Assembly (NCBI RefSeq): GCF_003721225.1 | Contig: NZ_RIZI01000167.1 | Span: forward strand, 1-29,877 | Direction of reading: 5' to 3' | From: Acidithiobacillus sulfuriphilus | Lineage (GTDB): Bacteria > Pseudomonadota > Gammaproteobacteria > Acidithiobacillales > Acidithiobacillaceae | Length of the DNA: 29,877 nucleotides | Part shown: positions 23,369 to 29,877 of the stretch, in pieces | Numbering within the stretch: position 1 is the first letter of the stretch | Layout: every line of letters begins with the position of its first letter | The notes under the pieces: model-generated | Told to the model about the DNA's origin: nothing | The model's input: only the letters and a program-made list of their open reading frames with translations | Databases searched by the model: none | Program-made: the position numbers and the translations under genes

Positions 23369-23383
23369 CTATTATAATTATAG
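23369..23383. promoter_or_regulatory. Candidate Fur/PerR-family operator
   Basis: CTATTATAATTATAG contains the palindrome TATAATTATA and resembles the PerR box TTATAATNATTATAA. It lies 23 bp upstream of the Fur-family gene and 6 bp beyond the 3' end of thiO. Autoregulation is inferred. Confidence 0.5.
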
Positions 23384-23388
23384 CCATA

Positions 23389-24531
23389 TTAACCGGGATC
23401 GGAAAGGTCTAATTTTTTTCGCTCCGGCCCCGGCCAATAGGGGCTGGGGTCGATGGCCGCGGGCTGCCCGACCAGGGCGTGGGTGAGCAGTTGCGCCGTC
23501 GCCGGTGCGTTGGTAAGACCGTAGCGGAAATGGCCAGCCGCCACATAGAGGCCTTCCCAGCCGGCAATGGCACCGATATAGGGCACACTGGCATGACTGC
23601 CGGGCCGCAGGCCAGCCCAGTGCCGCAATAGCGGATAGGAGCGGCACGGCGGGAAAACCTCCTGGGCAAAGGCCAGCAGCGCCGCGCGCGCCCCTGCGGT
23701 AACGCCTTTATCAAAGCCCACGGCTTCGCTGGTGCTGCCCACGAGGATCAGTCCGTCGCGCCGCGGCACCATATAATGGGTATTGCGCATCAGGATATGC
23801 TGCAGGGCCCCTGGCTGCCCCTGCAGCAAGAGCATTTGCCCGCGCACCGGTTCAATGGCCATGGGAATGCCGGTATGGCCCAGGAGGCGGCCGGTCCATG
23901 CCCCGGCCGTCACTATCACCCGCCCCGCCGCCAGCGATCCCTGGGTGGTTTCCACGCCGATCAGTCGCCCCTTGCGCTGGGCAAAGCCTTCCACGGCAAC
24001 GCCTTCCCGGATGAGCACACCCAATTGCCGACAGCGCGCCACCAGTGCAGCCAGCAGGCGCGGATTGCGGATCTGCGCCACCTCCGGGCACCACAGGGCA
24101 GGGGCCGAAGTCCGCAGCCCAGGTTGCCGTTCCCGGGCCGCCACCTCCCCTTCCAAGACCCAACGATGGCCCCAGGCCGCGCCCCAGCTAAGAGCATCGG
24201 CGGGGATGGGTTGCGCCCCATCATCCAGGATGATCAAGCCCGAGGGCTCCCATTCGGGATCGATGCCCGTATGTCGTTGCAGTTCCGCGGCCAATTGCGG
24301 ATACAAGTCCATGCTGTAGCCGGACAGGCGCAACAATTCCGGTGGGTAGCGCCAGGGAAAAAGCGGGCTGAGAATCCCGCCGCCCGCCCAGGAGGCCTCT
24401 TGCCCGACTCGGCCCTTCTCCAGCAAGGTCACCCGCATTCCCGCCTCGGCCAGCACCATGGCACTGACCAGACCCACCGCGCCGGCGCCCACCAACACGA
24501 CATCCTGTCCCACTATATCCCACGTTTCCAT
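23389..24531 (-). CDS. thiO: Glycine oxidase ThiO
   Basis: ThiO is an FAD-dependent amine oxidase that converts glycine to iminoglycine for the thiazole ring of thiamine. The 380-residue protein has the N-terminal dinucleotide-binding motif GAGAVG (residues 15-20) and the ThiO/DAO marks LLEKGRVGQEASWAGGGILS, AIEPVRGQMLLLQGQPGAL and a C-terminal GLYVAAGHFRYGLTNAPATA. The length is normal. It lies 32 nt after tamB on the same strand; no other thiamine gene is in the window. No clear ribosome binding site is seen, so translation may depend on tamB. Confidence 0.9.
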   Translation of the reverse strand: METWDIVGQDVVLVGAGAVGLVSAMVLAEAGMRVTLLEKGRVGQEASWAGGGILSPLFPWRYPPELLRLSGYSMDLYPQLAAELQRHTGIDPEWEPSGLIILDDGAQPIPADALSWGAAWGHRWVLEGEVAARERQPGLRTSAPALWCPEVAQIRNPRLLAALVARCRQLGVLIREGVAVEGFAQRKGRLIGVETTQGSLAAGRVIVTAGAWTGRLLGHTGIPMAIEPVRGQMLLLQGQPGALQHILMRNTHYMVPRRDGLILVGSTSEAVGFDKGVTAGARAALLAFAQEVFPPCRSYPLLRHWAGLRPGSHASVPYIGAIAGWEGLYVAAGHFRYGLTNAPATAQLLTHALVGQPAAIDPSPYWPGPERKKLDLSDPG

Positions 24532-24563
24532 GACTGCACTATATCACGCACCGGCTGCCCTCA

Positions 24564-27500
24564 TCAGCGAAAGTCGATGCGATAAAAAAGGTTCAGGCCG
24601 TTCTGGGTGCCGCTCTCGGTTTCCGCCTCGATATGGCGGGTAATGCGATAACGCAGCCGTGCCACCGTCCCGCTTCCCAGTACCGACTGGCCCACGCTCA
24701 GATACAGATCCGGCGTAAGATAATGCCCGAGCGTAACCATGGCCCCGCTCAGGCCCCCGGTCGATGTCACGCCCACCTCGACTCCACTACCGGTCAGCGC
24801 GTTGCCAAAGAGCGCCGCGCGGCTCGCCGAGAACAGCTCTCCGGCCGCTGCGGAAAGGAGGGAATTCTGGCTTTGCAGACCGCTGCTGGGCGTACCCAGC
24901 ACCAGATAAGAGAGGGTGTCCGTTTGCGACATGTTCGGCTTGGAATAGAGCTGCACCTGGGGGGCCTGCAACGTACCCGTGACCTGTACCCCGGCCTGTA
25001 CGGGCGTATTATCCACGCTGAAACTATTACTGTTTTTAATGGTGCGCACCGCCAGGACATCCAGATTGGCCTGATCCGCGGGACCATGAAACACGATGAC
25101 CCCGTGCTGAAACTCCAGGGCATGTCCATAGATGGTGTAACGTCCGTCCACCATGTGCAGAGTGCCCTCCACATCAGCCCCCTGACCGTTGTGCATGCGT
25201 ACCGCCAGATCCCCCGCCAGATTGGCGCTCAAGCCCCCGATGAGGACCTTTGCGTCGCTGCCCAAGGCTATCTTGAGGTCTACATTCAGGGCCGGCCCCG
25301 CGTTTTTTTTGGCAGCTTTGACAAACACCACATCGCTGGACGGACGCGGCCCGCCAAAGGCATTCCCGAGAATGCGCAGGCGATTGGTGAGAATACTGCC
25401 CTTCACCTGTACGGCCTGGAGATCGCCCGTCACCTGCAGATTCGGTGCCACGGCGGCCTGCACTTCGGGAAGGTTGAGCGCGCTGAAATTCTGCCCGGTA
25501 AACCGGAAGGCGAAATGCTTCGGGCTGGGCCCCGCCAGATCCAGCGTTCCCTGACCCTGCACCTGCCCCTGGCCCGAGCGGGCCGAGATCTGGCTCACCC
25601 GCAACTGCCGCCCGTCGCCTTGCAGGTGAAAACCCAGATCCTGCACATTCAGTCCGGCCTGGGGCACATAAAATCCCGCTCCCTGCACTTGCCCGCTGCC
25701 GCTCCACTGGGGCGCATCCCAGCTACCCTTCGCCTGCAGTTGCAGATGGCCCTGCCCCTCCTTGCGCATACGCAGCCCCCCCACCGGCAGCGCGGCGAAG
25801 AGTTGCGGGCCCCATTGCGCATCCACCGTCCCCAGGAGCGGCGCGGCGCCATTCCAGCGCCATGGCAAGGCCAGGGTCACCGGGCTATGCAGGGCAACGC
25901 TGGCCGAGCCGAAGCCCGCAGGCAAAGCCAGATCCGCTTGCAGGGAAAGGGCGTTGGGCAACCATGCCACACGCCCATCAAAACGCTGCAGCAGGAGCTC
26001 CTCCGGGGCGCCTCCCCCCCCCTGCCAGCGTAGCCTTGTCTGGGCAAACTGCCATTGCCCACTCGCTTGGCAAACACCCTGGCAACGCGCCTGCAAGCGC
26101 GCATTCAGCAGCCCTTGCAGCGAGGCCTTGGCCGCCACCGCATGGAGATCGAGCGGCAGGGCATGGACATCCAGCGCCACCTGCCCGCTTTGGGAAGACG
26201 GCAGATAGCGGCCGCTGCCCCCTATGCTGGCCCCGCGGCCGTCGGCGAAAAGCAGCGGGCTCACCACCGCCCCCCCCTGTGCCCAGCGCAAGCTGCCGGG
26301 GCTTTGCAAACGCCAGTCACCCAGAGGACCACCTTGTACCGCCAATCGCGCCAGCGCCATAGCCCAGTCGCCGCGCGAATGCCGCACTTGCCCGCCCAGA
26401 TCCAACCGGTTCCCTCGCCACTGGCCACGCAACGCCACGCCAAAGTCCGCGAGACGCCCCTGCGCACGCAACTGCAGATCCAGGCCATGACCGGCCAGCA
26501 GCAGCCGCGTCACCCCCAACTGGGCCGACAAGGCTTGGGCAGTACTCAGATTGGCGTCCACCTGCACCGCGCCAACCCGAACGCCCCCATAGGCCAGGGC
26601 ACGGCCCTCACCGTGAATGGCACCCCACCAGTGCCCTGCCCCCTGTGCCACCCAACCCGAGATCCGCGTCGTCCCCGCCATCCCCGGCATCAGCCCCTGC
26701 CAGCGGGCCACCCGAGCGCTGAAATCGAGGCGCTGGGCGAGATCGCCGCTGGCGCTCAGGTCCAGGCCCGGACCGGTGAAATGGGCCTCCTTCAGCACCC
26801 ACGCCCCGGGTGTAAAATGCACTTGCGCCCGGCCCGACAGCGCCTGGCGATAGAGGGTACTAGCCGCCAGCGCCAGATCGCCCTCCCCGGACCAGCCCCC
26901 GGCTCCCTGCCGGGCATCCACCCGCAGCACGCCGGAGAGATCCCCCGGCACGGCCTTCACCAGCCGTTGCGGCTGCAGCCCGCGAAAAGCCAGGGTCGTC
27001 TGCAGGGCCATGTGCGGCTGCCAGGAAAAAGCGATGCGGCTCTTTTGCAACTGCGCGCCCAGCAAAGTCCCGCCCCCTTCCCAGCGCACCCCCTTCGCAT
27101 CGCCCTCCAGCGTCCCCCGCAAGGCCCCCAGCGTCTGCCCCCCCGCCAGGTCCAGGGTTCCGGCATAATGGGCGCTGCTGCCCTGCAAGCCCAGTTGCAG
27201 CGACAACGCCGAGTCCGGCAGCCAGGAAGGTGTCTGGCGCAGCAGCAGATTCGACCACCCGCTGGCCAAGCTCGCCTCTTCACCGGCCCGCTGCGGCAGG
27301 GCAATCAGCGCCGAACCGAGGGCCGGCCGGACCAGAATGGGGCTCACCAGACGCAGAGACGACAAATCCAGGCGATGGGGCGCAATTTCTGCGACCCCCG
27401 TCAGGACCATGGGCTGCGCCCCCTCCATCTGCACCGCAAAAGGCCCCTGGGTCAAGTCGGTCCGCACTCCCCGCCAATTCAGCCCCCAGGCGATGCGCGA

Positions 27501-28115
27501 CGCCGCTCCCCGTGCCCAGGTGCCCAGACCCTGCAGGCGGCGTTGCGCCAGGTTCACGTCCGCCGTGAGCTGCAGGCGTCCCTGGGGCAGCGCCAGGATC
27601 AACTCCGGTACCAGCAGACGGCCATGCCGCCAGGTCAGATCCGTCGCCAGCCCGCGTTGCAAGGCAAGGCTCTGCCGGGGCCCGGCAAAGACCTGCAACT
27701 GCTCCACCTGCAAGCGGCTGATCCGCAGACTCGCCAGGCGCGACCAAACCGGCAGCGCCGGCCATCGCAACGGCGGCAGCGGCGCCTGGCTTGGCGAGGG
27801 CGGCAAGCGCAGCACTACCCCGCGCAAGCGCAGTTCCGCAAAATCCAGCTCCCCCCAGAGCAAGGCCCCCGGCCGCCACCGCCAAGCCAGGTCCGCCACC
27901 CGCAGCGCGTTGCCGCCCCCTTGCCAACGCAGCCCCTGCAGATCCATCGCCCCCAGCAGATGCCCCTGCACCCGCTGCACCTGCAGGCCCGGCACCCGCT
28001 GCAAGGCCCAGCGCGCGCCCCCCGTCGTCTCCAGCAGCCACCAGGAGCCCGCCACCAGAAGCAGCGACAAAAGCAAGGCCGGCAAGCCGATCCAGAGGTG
28101 CGTCTTCCACTTCAC
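24564..28115 (-). CDS. tamB: TamB, inner membrane translocation/assembly protein
   Basis: TamB spans the periplasm and works with TamA in outer membrane biogenesis; recent work on the family supports phospholipid transport through a long beta-taco groove. The 1183-residue protein has an N-terminal membrane anchor (about 7-30: LWIGLPALLLSLLLVAGSWW) and a long repetitive beta-rich body. The conserved DUF490 C-terminus includes DVLAVRTIKNSNSFSVDNTP, VQLYSKPNMSQTDTLSYLVL and a final YRITRHIEAETESGTQNGLN. The size is close to known TamB. The start overlaps the tamA stop by 4 nt (ATGA). Confidence 0.94.
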   Translation of the reverse strand: MKWKTHLWIGLPALLLSLLLVAGSWWLLETTGGARWALQRVPGLQVQRVQGHLLGAMDLQGLRWQGGGNALRVADLAWRWRPGALLWGELDFAELRLRGVVLRLPPSPSQAPLPPLRWPALPVWSRLASLRISRLQVEQLQVFAGPRQSLALQRGLATDLTWRHGRLLVPELILALPQGRLQLTADVNLAQRRLQGLGTWARGAASRIAWGLNWRGVRTDLTQGPFAVQMEGAQPMVLTGVAEIAPHRLDLSSLRLVSPILVRPALGSALIALPQRAGEEASLASGWSNLLLRQTPSWLPDSALSLQLGLQGSSAHYAGTLDLAGGQTLGALRGTLEGDAKGVRWEGGGTLLGAQLQKSRIAFSWQPHMALQTTLAFRGLQPQRLVKAVPGDLSGVLRVDARQGAGGWSGEGDLALAASTLYRQALSGRAQVHFTPGAWVLKEAHFTGPGLDLSASGDLAQRLDFSARVARWQGLMPGMAGTTRISGWVAQGAGHWWGAIHGEGRALAYGGVRVGAVQVDANLSTAQALSAQLGVTRLLLAGHGLDLQLRAQGRLADFGVALRGQWRGNRLDLGGQVRHSRGDWAMALARLAVQGGPLGDWRLQSPGSLRWAQGGAVVSPLLFADGRGASIGGSGRYLPSSQSGQVALDVHALPLDLHAVAAKASLQGLLNARLQARCQGVCQASGQWQFAQTRLRWQGGGGAPEELLLQRFDGRVAWLPNALSLQADLALPAGFGSASVALHSPVTLALPWRWNGAAPLLGTVDAQWGPQLFAALPVGGLRMRKEGQGHLQLQAKGSWDAPQWSGSGQVQGAGFYVPQAGLNVQDLGFHLQGDGRQLRVSQISARSGQGQVQGQGTLDLAGPSPKHFAFRFTGQNFSALNLPEVQAAVAPNLQVTGDLQAVQVKGSILTNRLRILGNAFGGPRPSSDVVFVKAAKKNAGPALNVDLKIALGSDAKVLIGGLSANLAGDLAVRMHNGQGADVEGTLHMVDGRYTIYGHALEFQHGVIVFHGPADQANLDVLAVRTIKNSNSFSVDNTPVQAGVQVTGTLQAPQVQLYSKPNMSQTDTLSYLVLGTPSSGLQSQNSLLSAAAGELFSASRAALFGNALTGSGVEVGVTSTGGLSGAMVTLGHYLTPDLYLSVGQSVLGSGTVARLRYRITRHIEAETESGTQNGLNLFYRIDFR

Positions 28116-29860
28116 AGGGTGAACCCCACCGAAAAGACCACCCGCACCGCCGGCGTCCGCGGAGCAATCAAAGGATGCGCCAGATCCAGGCGAATGGGGC
28201 CGAAAGGTGAATACCAGCGCACCCCCAGCCCCACATCCTGCAAGGCCCGGAACTGCGACACGCTATCAAAGGCGTTGCCAGCGTCATAAAAGGCCACCAC
28301 CGCCCAGTCCTTGCTCACAAAACGTTGCAGATCCACGCCCCCCACCAACAGGTAGCGTCCGCCCTGCACCGTGCCATCGCTGGCCAGGGGTCCCTGGGAG
28401 AGATAGGCATAACCCGGCAGGCTGTTTTGCCCGCCCGCAAAAAATCGCAGCTCCGGCGGCACGGCATTGATGGACCCCGCCAGCCACAAGCCACCCAGTT
28501 TGGCGTGCGTACCCAGCACCCAGTCCGGGGACAGGCGGGTACGCCAAACGCCATCGGCGCTGAGACGAAAGAGGTTGGCGGAACTCCCCCACACCTTGCT
28601 CGCCCCCTCCATCTTCGCCGTCAGCGAATAACCGTTGACGGGCCGCAGAATATTGGCGAATTGCTGCGTACTGTACTGCAGCGACGGCAGGATGAACCGG
28701 GCATTGGCCGCCACCCCGCCCACGTTATAGGCGCTCTGCTGGAAAGACAGCAGGGCCTCCAGGGTTTGATTCGGGCCCAGGGACCATTGCCGGCCACCGC
28801 CCACCTCAAAAACATTGCTGCGATACGCCACCAGTTGCTGGTTCTGATAGAGCGCCTTCGCCACATACTGTGAGCCTAACTGCGTCCCTATCGGCCAGGT
28901 ATAGGTCGCCCCGATATCCCGGCTGCGCTGCGCCGCCAGCACCGACACGTGCAAGTGCTGGGCGCGATGAAAGACGTTGTAGTTTTCATAGGTGAAGGCC
29001 AGATTCGGCCCCAGATCCGTGCTATACCCCGCTCCCAGCTTCAGATGCTGGGACGGCATGCTCCCCAGGTGCACCTCCACCGGAATGGCATCCCCCTGAG
29101 CCCCATGCACATCAGCGGTCACCCGCACCGCGGAAAAACGGTCGGCATTGCGCAGATTGGTCTGGGACAAGGCCATCTGCGCCGGCGAATACCAGTCCCC
29201 CGCATGAAAAGTCAGGTAACGCGCCACGAACCAGCGCGGATAATCCTCCGCCCCCACAAAGCGCACCGCCCCGAAGCGATAGCGCGGACCCGTATTGAGC
29301 CGCAGGTAGATCTCCGCCCAAAACGCCGCGCGATCAATCAGGATCTCATGCCGCTGATAATCCGCCCGGGCATAGCCGTTCGCCTGCAAGAGCGCCAGCG
29401 CCCTCCCCTTCCAGTCCTCATAGGCCACTTGGTCGAGAATATCCCCCTGATGCAGGGGAAAATGCCCCAGGAGCCGCCGCAGAGGCGCCAACTCCGCCCC
29501 CGGCCCCTCCGCGCCCAGGGTCAGCGCCCGCACCCGAAGGGGCTGGCCCAAGTGGAGATCAAAGGTCACCGTATATTGACCATGGCCGTCATCCTGCTGC
29601 CGCGCCGTCCACTCGGCGCCATAGTAACCATAGGCCTCCAGCGCATCCTTCAGCCGCAGCCCCGCCGCCAGCCGCGCATCCTCGATACCGGCGGGCGGCT
29701 GGGGCAAGGGCGTGATCGGCAAGACCTTGGCCAGCTTGGCCGCCAGATCCGGAGCCACGCCCTGCACCGCGAAGCGCAGCTCACCGGCCATCGCCCCCGC
29801 CGCCCAGAGCAAAGCCCCCAGACCCAAGCAGGCCCCGAGCCCCATGCGCCCCATGCCCAC
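28112..29860 (-). CDS. tamA: TamA, outer membrane Omp85-family protein
   Basis: TamA is the outer membrane partner of TamB, a 16-stranded Omp85 barrel with three periplasmic POTRA domains. The 582-residue protein has a signal peptide ending AGAMA-GEL, POTRA domains in about residues 28-270 and the barrel to the C-terminus. Omp85 marks include the LGAGYSTDLGPNLAFTYENY strand, LRFFAGGQNSLPGYAYLSQG with the family's GG..S.RGY-type turn, and the end GLGVRWYSPFGPIRLDLAHP. GTG at 29860 or ATG at 29854 could start it; GGAGGGGG lies just upstream. It heads the tamA-tamB-thiO unit. Confidence 0.94.
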   Translation of the reverse strand: MGMGRMGLGACLGLGALLWAAGAMAGELRFAVQGVAPDLAAKLAKVLPITPLPQPPAGIEDARLAAGLRLKDALEAYGYYGAEWTARQQDDGHGQYTVTFDLHLGQPLRVRALTLGAEGPGAELAPLRRLLGHFPLHQGDILDQVAYEDWKGRALALLQANGYARADYQRHEILIDRAAFWAEIYLRLNTGPRYRFGAVRFVGAEDYPRWFVARYLTFHAGDWYSPAQMALSQTNLRNADRFSAVRVTADVHGAQGDAIPVEVHLGSMPSQHLKLGAGYSTDLGPNLAFTYENYNVFHRAQHLHVSVLAAQRSRDIGATYTWPIGTQLGSQYVAKALYQNQQLVAYRSNVFEVGGGRQWSLGPNQTLEALLSFQQSAYNVGGVAANARFILPSLQYSTQQFANILRPVNGYSLTAKMEGASKVWGSSANLFRLSADGVWRTRLSPDWVLGTHAKLGGLWLAGSINAVPPELRFFAGGQNSLPGYAYLSQGPLASDGTVQGGRYLLVGGVDLQRFVSKDWAVVAFYDAGNAFDSVSQFRALQDVGLGVRWYSPFGPIRLDLAHPLIAPRTPAVRVVFSVGFTL

Positions 29861-29877
29861 ACCCCCTCCCCACCGCA

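Noticed and set aside
25877..28289. Long plus-strand frames across tamA/tamB
   Set aside because: They are antisense shadows of high-GC tamAB, Pro/Gln/Arg-rich and without domains.

Overview
The window looks like a chromosome segment of a Gram-negative proteobacterium. The TamA/TamB envelope pair, ThiO, a NorCB-type nitric oxide reductase and a large GGDEF/EAL protein fit this. My best guess is an Acidithiobacillus-like acidophile, but that rests on general resemblance only and no marker gene in the window settles it.

Layout. (1) 1-832: a frameshifted IS5-type transposase relic. (2) 909-1517 (-): a small lipoprotein of unknown function. (3) 2055-7952: a complete nitric oxide reductase operon in the order norC-norB-norE-norF-norQ-norD. 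It is preceded by a perfect FNR/NNR-type box (TTGAT-N4-ATCAA) placed as for a class II activated promoter, and by a leader of about 260 nt with a small ORF. NorC and NorB form the enzyme, NorQ (MoxR-type AAA+) and NorD (VWA) form the activation pair, and NorE and NorF are accessory membrane proteins. (4) 8008-8794: a structured leader resembling the SAM-I/SAM-IV riboswitch family, in front of a TRIC/UPF0126 membrane channel gene. (5) 8795-12504: a decayed accessory zone. It holds a frameshifted HU-family gene on the minus strand, an unknown 428-residue protein, a reading frame interrupted by one in-frame TAG, and a chimeric ORF made of a lipoprotein signal peptide fused to an IS3 transposase tail. 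(6) 12537-15319: a two-hairpin leader and a membrane-anchored GGDEF/EAL protein with an extra C-terminal domain.

(7) 15842-22818: an integrated element of about 7 kb, bounded by 41-bp direct repeats (one mismatch) that match the 3' part of a tRNA-Lys(CUU) gene; the intact tRNA lies at the right end. The element carries a P4-type tyrosine integrase translationally coupled to a HigBA-like toxin-antitoxin pair, an AlpA/excisionase-like HTH protein, and a chain of six genes in which five overlap the stop of the gene before them (CHC2 zinc-finger protein, DUF3987 protein, an unknown TubC-like protein, a possible OB-fold protein, two small proteins). It has no visible capsid, relaxase or conjugation genes, so it looks like a minimal satellite or integrative replicon. 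The DUF3987 gene contains 9-bp GCGGACAAT-type repeats in both orientations, a candidate origin. Both element ends carry repeated GGTTAGCCC boxes, candidate integrase arm sites.

(8) 22886-29860 (-): conserved chromosome with an atypical Fur-family regulator, thiO, tamB and tamA. tamA and tamB overlap by 4 nt and thiO follows closely.

The most unusual parts are the satellite-like element with its repeat-in-gene origin candidate, the riboswitch-like leader of the TRIC gene, the nor operon control region, and the disrupted or chimeric genes between 9.1 and 12.5 kb.
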